Positions 43,258-52,452 of a DNA stretch of 64,000 bases are shown here, piece after piece. Within the stretch, counting starts at the first letter, position 1. Every line of letters begins with the position of its first letter. The stretch spans positions 310,001 to 374,000 of the forward strand of contig JAIOKI010000007.1 of NCBI GenBank assembly GCA_028335825.1. The letters are read 5' to 3'. Under the pieces are notes generated by a model, which was not told the origin of the DNA, ran no database searches, and saw only the letters and a program-made list of their open reading frames with translations. The position numbers were made by a program, and so were the translations under genes. The DNA comes from Nosema muscidifuracis (lineage: Eukaryota > Microsporidia > Nosematidae).

Positions 43258-43935
43258 TTAACGTTCTGGTCTCATTTTTATTTCATATTCCACTTGATCC
43301 AGTAGATCAACAAGATCATCCTCTTCCTTTACCATAATACTTCTCCATCCCATTTTAATACCCGTATTAATATTATTCTCATTATCATCAAAAAATACTA
43401 CATTCTCTTTTTTTGTTATACCTAGTACTTTCTCCACAAATAGATATGAATTAAGAAAAGGTTTTCCAAAATCTCCTCTACTCTTATCATCTATACAAAT
43501 AACTCCTTCAAAACAATCTTCAATAAATAAAGCCTTAAGTATAGACCTAGCTCTGCTTTCTAGTCCATTGGTAAAACACCATTTCCTATAAGGAATATTA
43601 TTTAATTTATCTCTTAACCTGAAATCCTTTTTTAAATACTTACTGTAATCAAATATTTCTCTAAGATCTTCTGCTTCTTTAGCACATATATCAAAAATTT
43701 TATAAAAGGCACCTCCATACATAGGAGACATTTTTAATATCTCTTCAAAACTAGGTACATTATCTCTGTTTTTCTTTAGTATGTTATAAACACTTACCCA
43801 AGCCTTAACTTCATCTTTGTGCATATGTTTATCCATTTTGTAAAGAGTATGATCAATGTCGAACAAGAAGATATAATCATCTTTTACAGGAGGTATATCT
43901 GTATTAGTGATAGTATCATTCATAGGGATGTACAT
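43258..43935 (-). CDS. HAD-superfamily hydrolase, pyrimidine 5'-nucleotidase-like (copy 1)
   Basis: 225 residues. Motif I DIDHT (26-30, in FLFDIDHTLY) gives the nucleophile and acid/base Asp. Motif II is CFTNGLESRA, a Lys lies in KPFLNSYLFVEK and motif IV is FFDDNENNI. The order and the cap insertion fit the Sdt1/phosphatase group that removes phosphate from nucleotides or small phosphometabolites. Two CCC-ATG contexts exist: ATACCCTTATG at the chosen start and CCCTATG at codon 5. A diverged paralogue lies 750 nt away on the same strand. Confidence 0.88.
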   Translation of the reverse strand: MYIPMNDTITNTDIPPVKDDYIFLFDIDHTLYKMDKHMHKDEVKAWVSVYNILKKNRDNVPSFEEILKMSPMYGGAFYKIFDICAKEAEDLREIFDYSKYLKKDFRLRDKLNNIPYRKWCFTNGLESRARSILKALFIEDCFEGVICIDDKSRGDFGKPFLNSYLFVEKVLGITKKENVVFFDDNENNINTGIKMGWRSIMVKEEDDLVDLLDQVEYEIKMRPER

Positions 43936-44690
43936 AAGGGTATTTAAATCATTGATATTTATACAAAAAAATAAATTAAAAAAATATATTTTCTTTTTAT
44001 TGGATATATATTTTGTTTAAATAATAACAAAATTTTATTTGTAATTTGTTAAAAATATTGTTTTTTTCTATACTCGGATTAATTAAATTTTTAACTAATG
44101 ACTATAATTAGAATTTCATAAAGAGTTAAGTTTTATGAAGAGTTATGGTTTGATAAAGATATAAGTTTGATGAGGAGTTAAGTTTGATAAAGAACTATGG
44201 TTTGATGAAGAGCTATGATTTCATATAGAGTAATGATCATATTAAGAATAATAAATTTATTAAGAATTATGATTTCATAGAGAATAATAAATTTATGAAG
44301 AATAATAAATTTATTAAGAATTATAATTTCATAAAGAATAATAAATTTGATAAAGAATAATAAATTTGATAAAGAATAATAATTTCATAAAGAATTAAAC
44401 TTTATGGATTTTATTGAAAAATATAATTTAAATCTTAAATTTTTGCACCAAAAAGTAAAAAAAAATTACTGATATTTCTCTTTTTTATAAATTAAAATTT
44501 GACAGCCAAATATTTTTTTTATCAATATTTAGTTGTACGTAAAAACATTTCGTAAAAATTTCATAAAAAATTTTGAAAATTCATCACTTACTTAATAAGA
44601 ATCTAATTAAAAATCAATAATAATTAAGTCTATTAACTTAGTAATAATATAATATAATAGAAATGTCTTATTAGAGTAAAAACTATTTAT
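43936..44690. repeat. Tandem AT repeats between HAD paralogues
   Basis: From about 44130 to 44410 short units such as ATAAAGAATAATAAATTTGA repeat with variation, preceded by units containing GAAGAGTTATGGTTTGAT. No open frame or RNA gene is seen in the rest. Confidence 0.65.
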
Positions 44691-45446
44691 TTACCTATCC
44701 ATGTCAGCAGATATCTCAGTAAGTATTTTATTAACCATATCTACTATATTATCATCACTCTTTACTAGATAACTATTCCATCCCCTTCTTGTTCCTTCTT
44801 CTATATTAATAATAGCATCATCAAAAAAGAATACTTTACTTCTATCCTTAATATTTAATAATTTCTCTACAAAGTCATAAGCTTCTTTTTTAGGCTTACC
44901 CATTACAGAATTATTTACAGGTTTATCATCCATACATATTATACAATCAAATAAATCAGTAATCTCCATGGTTTTCAATATAGGCTCTGCCCTACATTTC
45001 AATCCATTAGTGAAACAGAATTTCCTATAAGGAAAATTTTTTAATAAATTTATTAATTTATCATCTTTCTTTACATATTTGCCAAAGTCAACTATTTCTT
45101 TGTAAAGATCCACCTCAATGGGATACTTACCGAAATATTTAAAAAAAGATTCACTCAGTAAAGGATTACATTTCATAATTTCAGAAAAAGGTGGGATCGC
45201 AATTTTGTTATCCTCTTTCATATTACTTAGATAAAAATCATAAACCTTTTTCCATTTTTCTGTTTCTACATTTAACATTTCTTCAGATGCTTTGTATAGC
45301 GTATCATCTATATCAAATATAAATACATAATCTTCTACTGGTTGTATATCATATTTAGAAAGATTATATTCATTCATAGTAATAAATGGAGTATCTTTCT
45401 TGGTTGTACCAGAAATAATTTCGTCGGTAGACGGATTTACTAACAT
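44691..45446 (-). CDS. HAD-superfamily hydrolase, pyrimidine 5'-nucleotidase-like (copy 2)
   Basis: 251 residues, paralogue of the neighbouring HAD gene and colinear with it. Motif I is DIDDT (45-49, IFDIDDTLYKA), motif II CFTNGLKCRAE, the lysine lies in GKPKKEAYDFVEK and motif IV is FFDDAIINI. It has an extra N-terminal about 20 residues with no counterpart in copy 1. CCCCC lies 6 nt before the ATG. All catalytic residues are present, so both copies are probably active; the tandem duplication is not recent. Confidence 0.88.
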   Translation of the reverse strand: MLVNPSTDEIISGTTKKDTPFITMNEYNLSKYDIQPVEDYVFIFDIDDTLYKASEEMLNVETEKWKKVYDFYLSNMKEDNKIAIPPFSEIMKCNPLLSESFFKYFGKYPIEVDLYKEIVDFGKYVKKDDKLINLLKNFPYRKFCFTNGLKCRAEPILKTMEITDLFDCIICMDDKPVNNSVMGKPKKEAYDFVEKLLNIKDRSKVFFFDDAIINIEEGTRRGWNSYLVKSDDNIVDMVNKILTEISADMDR

Positions 45447-45718
45447 AAGTTAGGGGGTAAAATATTTAATAAAAAAATATCTAAAACTTTTTTTAAATAA
45501 ACAGTCATATATTCATCTAAAAATACAATTTTTGTAATCAATACTATATTTATATAGAAGTAAATTTATAAATACTATATTTATAACAGAAGTAAATTTA
45601 TAATACTATTTTTATAATAGAAGTAAATTTATAATACTATTTTTATATAGAAGTTCAATAATCAATACTATATTTGTAATAGAAGTTCAATAATCAATAC
45701 TATATTTGTAATAGAAGT
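45447..45718. repeat. Tandem repeats of about 30-38 nt
   Basis: Units of the form ATACTATATTTATAATAGAAGT, followed by AAATTTATA or TCAATAATCA, repeat from about 45540 to the 3' end of the next gene near 45750. The last repeat unit runs into that gene's terminal codons. Confidence 0.7.
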
Positions 45719-46006
45719 TCAATAATCAATGCTATTTTTATAATAGAAGTCTATTTTATATAATTTTTTCTTTTTATAATATTCTTCTTCAGTCAATTCT
45801 TCTAATACAACACACTTTTTGAACTTTATTCCTATATTTGTACTTCCTTTACATCTTAGTACTAGATAATAATATTCAGGATCGTATTTTTCAGTACACT
45901 GTTCTAAAGAATTTAGAAATCTGTACTGAGGTTTACAATTAAGATTAATAGTTAGAGAATATCCAGGAAAAGAATATTTTGGATGAATAATATCTTTGAT
46001 ATCCAT
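45719..46006 (-). CDS. Small hypothetical protein
   Basis: 95 residues from the ATG at 46006, chosen because CCCC (minus strand) lies 12 nt before it; the frame stays open for 40 more codons upstream, overlapping the neighbouring gene. The sequence YPGYSLTINLNC-type strands, YYYLVLRCKGSTNIGIKF and a KKCVVLEELTEEEYYKKKK helix suggest a compact alpha/beta protein. It loosely resembles an SRP9/SRP14-like fold, but I would not assign it. The last codons lie within a tandem repeat unit. Confidence 0.55.
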   Translation of the reverse strand: MDIKDIIHPKYSFPGYSLTINLNCKPQYRFLNSLEQCTEKYDPEYYYLVLRCKGSTNIGIKFKKCVVLEELTEEEYYKKKKLYKIDFYYKNSIDY

Positions 46007-46064
46007 AATAGAAATAGAGGGGTGAAAAATAATCATGATATGTATTATTGATAATATGGCTATA

Positions 46065-46490
46065 TCAATTTGATAAGTCATATCCAAATATCTCATCAAT
46101 AAGTTGATTATCTTCACTAAAATCAAAAATTAAATAATTTTCTACATTTTGTTTTTTCAATCTATAAACTGACTCATAAATGAATAATTCATTAAGTACT
46201 ACCATGTGCTTATCTTTATATTCATCTTTGTACTCAACAGTATCTGATAAAATATAATTAGCTTCTTCCATATCTCTTACTATGTAACCTCCATAATCTT
46301 CTATCTTATTCTTTAATTTAGTATTAACCGTATAAAATTTAAGACCATGAAAAATATTCTTCTTCTTATTAAGTATATCTATTACACTACCATCAACTGT
46401 ATCAAAATATTCTTTATGAATCGTGGTTAGAAGTTTGGTTAGATGAAGAAGTTCATCATCTTCATCATTTTGTTTTGCTCTTTTATTCAT
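46065..46490 (-). CDS. BRCT-domain protein, probable detached C-terminal half of Fcp1
   Basis: 141 residues. NIFHGLKFYTVN, then LKNKIEDYGGYIVRDMEEANYILS, fits a BRCT domain (G-x-x-F strand, a GG turn, a conserved hydrophobic core), and the position just downstream of an FCPH-only gene on the same strand matches the Fcp1 layout. CCC 2 nt before the ATG (CCCTCATG) shows that it has its own start. An acidic N-terminus (DEDDE) precedes the BRCT. It could recruit the separately encoded phosphatase domain to RNA polymerase II. The alternative is an unrelated BRCT protein. Confidence 0.7.
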   Translation of the reverse strand: MNKRAKQNDEDDELLHLTKLLTTIHKEYFDTVDGSVIDILNKKKNIFHGLKFYTVNTKLKNKIEDYGGYIVRDMEEANYILSDTVEYKDEYKDKHMVVLNELFIYESVYRLKKQNVENYLIFDFSEDNQLIDEIFGYDLSN

Positions 46491-46812
46491 GAGGGATAAC
46501 TTTTTATTATATCATAAAATAAAGAACTTATATCTAACTTCTTGTATGAACATAACATAAATATTTTTAGGTTATTTAATTTTACTAAACTAAAATATAT
46601 TCAAATCATTTTCATGCTTTACATAATTTTTAATCGTATTTATATTTTATTTGCATAAATTTTATTAAGAGTTTGTTTGTATTATGCATAAAATGGATAT
46701 AAATATTCAAAATATTTTTATTTGCATGAATTTCCTTTACAAGGAATAAAATCTAAACAAGAAAAATTTCTGATTATTTTATAGACACATCTTTGCTAAG
46801 TCAATTAATTTT
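46491..46812. other. Gap between the Fcp1 catalytic gene and the BRCT gene
   Basis: 322 nt with several stops in all frames. No coding bridge between the two genes can be seen. The CCC motif for the BRCT gene is at its right-hand start side (46493-46495 as GGG on the plus strand). Confidence 0.6.
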
Positions 46813-47427
46813 TCACTCATTTTTACCAGGTCCATTTATATCTCCAATATTCCAATAGAAGAAAGGCTTAACTAGTACTAAGTTATTACTATAGTCCCAT
46901 ATATCATCTCTATCATCTAGTATGACCACATTACTATGAATACTAAATAGTCTATTAAGATCTTTTTTAAACTCTAATCCATTTTCATCCCTACTCAATA
47001 TTCTTCTTCCTATATATTTTTTGTTAGGATCAATTATACTAACAATTTTCTTAGCATATACTTTAGTACCCATCGTATATACATGTATCTCATATTTCTT
47101 ATATAAACATTCTAACATATAATTAAGATATGGTCTAAATTTAACACAATAATTTATATTATTAATTATAAAATTAGAATATCCTGGTAAATATTCTTTA
47201 CTTATAGTAGTGTGTAAGATAGTCTGATCAAGATCAAGTACTAGGATAAGTTTCTTACTATTATGTAATATTTCTAATCTTTTTTTGTTAAGTATATAAG
47301 CTTCATCTTCCGATAATTTTATATCAGAATTATTGTGTAATATACAAGATAATTTGGTATCATCAATTATATCTTGACCACAATCACAGCATAAAGAACC
47401 AATTCTAAGGGAGTGTTTACACTTCAT
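46813..47427 (-). CDS. FCP1: Fcp1-like RNA polymerase II CTD phosphatase, catalytic domain only
   Basis: 204 residues. The N-terminus has CxxH...CCDCG, as at the start of Fcp1 proteins. The catalytic FCPH domain shows DLDQT (65-69, LVLDLDQTILHTT), YTMGTKVYAKKIVSIID, GRRILSRDE and LDDRDDIWDYSNN with the conserved KPFFYW. It would dephosphorylate the Pol II C-terminal domain to recycle the enzyme. The protein ends right after the catalytic domain. The BRCT domain that follows in other Fcp1 proteins is in the next gene. CCC lies about 11 nt before the ATG. Confidence 0.88.
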   Translation of the reverse strand: MKCKHSLRIGSLCCDCGQDIIDDTKLSCILHNNSDIKLSEDEAYILNKKRLEILHNSKKLILVLDLDQTILHTTISKEYLPGYSNFIINNINYCVKFRPYLNYMLECLYKKYEIHVYTMGTKVYAKKIVSIIDPNKKYIGRRILSRDENGLEFKKDLNRLFSIHSNVVILDDRDDIWDYSNNLVLVKPFFYWNIGDINGPGKNE

Positions 47428-47669
47428 ATTACAATTAAGGGTATTTAGAATATAAAATATAATGATATGTAAGTTACAATCAGTATAACTTATAACAGAT
47501 AAGACTCATTTTAAAAATTATGTATCGAAAATTTTAAAGTATATCAAGATTGAAATTTTTAGATATTTTAAGCGTAAAAAAAATATTTAAATTTTAAAAA
47601 TATTTTAAAATTGAATTCTTAATATTCTAATTAGATTATTATTTATTCACTTTACCCTTCTTATAAGAT

Positions 47670-48194
47670 ATGGATCTCTACATACTTACTGATGTACAAG
47701 ATAACACAAATATTAATATTTTTACAAAGATATACAAACTATCAAACATATCAAATACACTAACAATACTTCCCTCATTTAGTATAAATAATATAGGATA
47801 CATCCTCTGTAAAAGTAAAAAGAAATGTAGAATTCTAATATGTACTCAGTACAAGATAAAAGAAGAAGATTATTCTAAAATACTAAATTGTGCATTTACT
47901 TGTAAAAGATTTGATATCCGGATGGATTGTATGAGTACAGTTCCAAATCCTGTATTAAGACAATGTTCAATAATCACTAAAGGTTTATATGTATCTAACA
48001 CTTTAAAGGGACTGATAAGTTTACTTAGCAATAAAGAAGTACCAAATGTGATTTCATTTCATGTGAAATGTATTTGTCATCAGAAAGATGTATTGGTAGG
48101 ACTAACTTGTCCAGTATGTCTAGGAGTGTATTGTAAATTTGTACCTGTTTGTAAGAGATGTAAAACAAAATTCAATTTTATCAAGCAAGCATAA
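47670..48194 (+). CDS. TFB4: TFIIH core subunit Tfb4/p34, reduced
   Basis: 174 residues against about 300 in yeast and human. The C-terminal zinc-binding region is diagnostic: CICHQKDVLVGLTCPVCLG then YCKFVPVCKRCKTKF, matching the CxCH...CxxC...C...CxxC pattern of Tfb4/GTF2H3. The vWA-like N-terminal part is shortened but keeps LYILTDV and the SIITKGLYV strand before the zinc module. It is a structural partner in the TFIIH core together with Ssl2, which is encoded 13 kb to the left. CCC at 47655-47657. The gene is divergent from FCP1. Confidence 0.85.
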   Translation: MDLYILTDVQDNTNINIFTKIYKLSNISNTLTILPSFSINNIGYILCKSKKKCRILICTQYKIKEEDYSKILNCAFTCKRFDIRMDCMSTVPNPVLRQCSIITKGLYVSNTLKGLISLLSNKEVPNVISFHVKCICHQKDVLVGLTCPVCLGVYCKFVPVCKRCKTKFNFIKQA

Positions 48195-48469
48195 ATTATA
48201 TGAGAAAATAATGATAATCGATTATAATGTTTTGAAAATGATAGTTTCAAATTTAAAGCTAAGAAAATGATAATCAATTATAATGTTAAGAGAATATCAA
48301 CCTTTTATAAAACTAATAGAATAAAAATCATATTTTAAAGCTAAGATAATTACAATCCTTCTATAAAAGCTTAAGAGAATAACAACCATATTATAAAATA
48401 AAGTTAAAAGAAATATTTATTCAATAAAAAATTATCTAGTTCAAATTATAATGCTATAATTCGTTCTAT
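48195..48469. repeat. Short AT tandem repeats
   Basis: Units near AAGAGAATAACAACCATATTATAAA recur about five times between 48230 and 48400. Nothing else is seen. Confidence 0.6.
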
Positions 48470-50127
48470 TCAAAGTAAATCGTAAGCTTCTCTCAAATTT
48501 TTTATATCCTCGTTTCTCTTAATAATATTCTTCTCATATTCTATTACTTCCTTAATATTACTAATATCAACTCTTAACAATATTTCCATACTTCTCTTTT
48601 CTATAAGTTCCGATAATAAATAATAATTAAGTTTTAAAACATATTCTTCTACAATCTTAACCTGTTTATCTAAATATATTCTAGAAAAATCTCTTACTAT
48701 ATCTCCTTTACATGTACCTTTAACACACATATATGTACCAAACAGACCTTTAGAAACATTTCTCTCAAAGAATAAATCATTATTCCCTATTATATTACTA
48801 TTAATTAAGATAAACTCATCTATTTTATCTTCAATATTCCATTTATGTATTTCATCAATTATTATCATATTAAATATCTTAGAAAGAGAAGGAAACTCTT
48901 TACTAAATATCTTACCTATCTTAGATAATAAAATATTCTTGTATATTTTTTGTAATCTTAGTACATTATCTTTTATTATTAGCATATTTTTATGTATAAC
49001 ATTCTTTAAAATATCATCATTAATAAATATACTAAGATCATTTACAAAAGATTTATCTACATTGCTAAAATCATAAGAAATTTTAAGATTTTTAAATGTA
49101 TTTCGTAGATCGTGTACAATATTCGTATCGTCGTATGAAAATATATTGATAGTAGATTTGTCAGTGATTAAATTAAGAAGTACATTATGATAACTGTATT
49201 TTATACTAAATATATCTAGAGAATTAATCTTCTGTATTATATTTAGTTTATTCTTAATATCTTCTTTAATCTTTGGTATACATTCTTTTACCTTTAATGA
49301 ATATAAATTAAAAATCTTTTCTAATAAAAATGTACTACCTATATTTTTTTAAAGACTTTATACACTGATTTTTTAAAAAAATCTGATTCTATTTTTTTAA
49401 AATCTTGTATACTTACACCATTTTCTATATCTTCTTGGGATCTGTTTATACAACCAACAAATCCTAATTTAAGAGGATAAATTTTATTTGACAAAATATC
49501 TAAACAATTAGTATTTCTATCCATTAAATCTATTTTTGTAACTACACCTATAGTACGTGAATATTCTGGATCAATTTCTTTACATATTTTTAATGACTCA
49601 CTATTACTAATATCTATATTAGAATTAATAATAGCCAATATAATAGTATTAGTAGGTGATATATATTCTTTAACCATACATAATATTTTAGATTCAATAT
49701 CATGAGATTGAGATCCTATTGGTATTTTAGTAATACCGGGTAGATCTATAAGAGTAAATTCTAAAGTATTATTTAAATACAAATTAATAATTATTGGAGA
49801 ATGTATTATTTCTTTATCAGTACCACATATATCATCCATCATACGAATAATTATATTTTTAATATTAGAAAAATCATAATATTTTTTTGAATTTATTTCA
49901 CAATATTCTTTTTCTAATATTTTTTTTATATGAATTATTATAGGACATCTTGTAACAAGATTAGATCCACGAGGTAGAATATCTTTTTGAATAAGAGATT
50001 CTAAAACAGAAGATTTACCCGATGATTGAGAACCAACAACTGCTATTGCTGGGAAGTCTATACATAAATTATGAATTTTTGTATGAATCTTTTGAATAAC
50101 ATCTATTTCTTTTGATAAAATTTTCAT
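48470..50127 (-). CDS. Dynamin-like GTPase (Vps1 type) with one frameshift
   Basis: Two open frames, 50127-49339 and 49338-48470, together make one dynamin. The first carries the GTPase: P-loop GSQSSGKSS (32-40), T59 of the switch in TRCP, DLPGITK and TKID. The second continues the middle domain and ends with a GED-like helix (KRNEDIKNLREAYDLL). They meet at a T7 run (49344-49350, A7 on the coding strand), where one extra base would make a single product of about 550 residues. Vps1-type proteins remodel membranes in vacuolar and secretory traffic. CCCC lies upstream of the ATG. The break could be an assembly error, a frameshifted allele or slippage. Confidence 0.85.
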
Positions 50128-51204
50128 AAAAAAATATTGTGGGGTTTTTCTTATTTAATTTTATTTATGCATTATAAAAATTATTTATGTTGAAAAAATA
50201 TTTTAAAATAAAAAGAAAGTAAATGATTTATTTTATTTTATATTTTAAATTATTTTATATTATAAATGAGAAGTTTAAAATGACTAAAAAATATTATTAT
50301 TTTATATTTTATATTTTATATTTAATATTTTATATTTTATATTTTATATTTTATATTTTATATTTTATATTTTATATTTAATATTTTATTTAATTATATA
50401 GTTAATACATATTTAAATTTTATTAAATATTTTATACTTATATATAAATATATTATATTAAATTGTTATATTTTATATTATTAATACACATCAAAAAAAT
50501 TAGCTTATCTTTTGTAAAATTTTAATAATCAAAGGAGATCTTAAAATTAAATACATTTCTTTTTTTAGTCAATTACTGATTTTTTAATTTAGATATTTTA
50601 ATAAATATTAATTTTTTATGATAGATTATAAAATTAAGTTATTTAATAAAGTAATATAAATTGAAATCAAAGATAATTATAAATTTTATAAAATATAAGA
50701 ATTAAGAATAAATTTATTAAGAAGATAATTTTACCTTTATATTATCATTAAAGACTATTTCAATTATTCATTGTAACAGATAAAAAAAATAATTAATTAA
50801 TAATTATAAATAGATAAATAAAGATAATTCTCTTATTAATATAAAATAATATGAAGATTTTTTAAGAAGAATAAAGAAAAACTAATTAATTTGTTTAACA
50901 TAAAACTTCAAGAATTTCTTCATTTAATTTTATTTTTTAATTTCTTAAATATATTAAAAAGATTTGTTGTATTAAAATTTATAAGGTCATCATTTACTTA
51001 ATAGTTATATAATACGTTTAGTTTTGATACAATCAATTCTAAGATTTCTTTCTCATTTCTTAAAGATATGAATAAATTTCTCTCTTTGTAGTCAAGTTAA
51101 ATATTTTACATCTTTTAGAAGATTATAAACTTTAATTTAGTATCTTTCTGTTATTGTCATTAGAATTTATATTATATTAAAATGAATAAAATTATAGCAT
51201 TTTT
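50128..51204. repeat. Low-complexity AT region
   Basis: From about 50290 to 50400 the unit ATATTTTAT repeats many times. The remainder is AT-rich with scattered short open stretches and no gene or RNA that I can recognise. Confidence 0.6.
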
Positions 51205-51414
51205 TAATTGAATATTCTTGATGATATTAAGTAGAGTCTTTTTCAATTGAATATTCTTGATGATATTAAATAGTATATTTTTATATAATAAATATTAAGG
51301 AAAAATATATAATTAAATATTCTTGATGATATTAAGTTGGACATTTTTTAAATGAAATATTTCTGATAATATTAAGTAGAAAATTTTTATATAATAAATA
51401 TTAAGGAAATTTTT
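51205..51414. repeat. Tandem repeats copied from the end of the adjacent gene
   Basis: About four copies of AATATTCTTGATGATATTAAG with a partly shared flank (TTTTTATATAATAAATATTAAGGAAA) lie here. The same 21-nt unit, read as AATATTCCTGATGATATCAAG, forms the last codons of the neighbouring membrane-protein gene. The array therefore overlaps its 3' end. Confidence 0.8.
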
Positions 51415-52452
51415 TTAATCAAATATTCCTGATGATATCAAGTAGATTATCAAAGATATTGCAATAATAATTGATCCAGTAAGACCACATCCTAATTTCA
51501 TTTTATTCTCCTTATTCTTAATAGAATATAATCCAAATAAACTTAACAATACTATTCCTGTAAACGTAACAGGTACAACAGTATTTACATCAAAATCCTT
51601 AACTTCAGTAGAATTTTTAACTGTAGAAATTTCTTCAATACTACGTAATCTTCTTCCATAATGATGAGTATCCTCAATGGCTGATAAATCTTTATGAGGT
51701 CTTGTCTCAAATTCAATATTAAATATTTTACCAATTTCATTAAGTTGATTCTCAAAATGATCATTCTTACATTCTGATTTTAAATCTCGACTTAAAGTAT
51801 CAGTCAAACAATTCAAGTCGTTAAAACATTCGTCACGTAATTCGTACGCACTGTATTTAGCTTCATAAATCTTATTACTATCATCACAAAGCTCATTTAA
51901 TTTTTTAATAAAAATATCTTTAGCTTCATTAACATATTTACCTACGTCATATTTTACCATTTCTCCATTCACCGGTCGATAATCGTATTTATCACATCCT
52001 TCTATATATTTATCATCCGTGCTAATATTTTGCATATCAAATATCGAACATGGCTTGTAAAAATTTAAACTGTCAGCAAAGATTTTTATACAACTTGGAT
52101 CAAAATTACACATCTTCTTACTTAAATGAAATAAACATTTTGGTATCATTTTAAGTTCCTGTTTCATTTTTTCAGCATCTTGAACATTTTTAGTTTCTAA
52201 CATCTTACATATAGGCATCTTAGAATCTAAAAGATCATATTTCCAGTGAATAAACTTCTCCATATAATCATAATCAGCTCCTGTACTCGGGTTTCGTAAT
52301 ATTTCAGAAGTAGAATTCGTAGCAGATATCTTGTTAGAAGATTCCATTTGAACAATTTCATGAGCTCCTAATTCTTCAATATTTTTATCTTTAGCTTCAT
52401 CTTTATTAGTCTCGATTAGTTCATCATTGTTGTTAGTTATTGGTATCCTCAT
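51415..52452 (-). CDS. Membrane-protein paralogue 1 (Cys-rich, C-terminal TM)
   Basis: 345 residues with no signal peptide at the N-terminus, a polar variable N-terminal about 60 residues, a Cys-containing middle and hydrophobic segments near the C-terminus (about 292-309 and 322-342), with a final tail of a few residues. Conserved with its paralogue: CNFDPSC (CNCDPNC), TDDKYIEGCDKYDYRP, SAYELRDECF and GRRLRSIEEIST. No family recognised. It is likely a surface or membrane protein of this lineage. CCC lies about 11 nt before the ATG. Confidence 0.7.
   Translation of the reverse strand: MRIPITNNNDELIETNKDEAKDKNIEELGAHEIVQMESSNKISATNSTSEILRNPSTGADYDYMEKFIHWKYDLLDSKMPICKMLETKNVQDAEKMKQELKMIPKCLFHLSKKMCNFDPSCIKIFADSLNFYKPCSIFDMQNISTDDKYIEGCDKYDYRPVNGEMVKYDVGKYVNEAKDIFIKKLNELCDDSNKIYEAKYSAYELRDECFNDLNCLTDTLSRDLKSECKNDHFENQLNEIGKIFNIEFETRPHKDLSAIEDTHHYGRRLRSIEEISTVKNSTEVKDFDVNTVVPVTFTGIVLLSLFGLYSIKNKENKMKLGCGLTGSIIIAISLIIYLISSGIFD

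Noticed and set aside
45719-46126. 135-codon version of the small hypothetical protein
   Set aside because: The upstream 40 codons overlap the BRCT gene and precede the CCCC motif; the 95-codon start is preferred.
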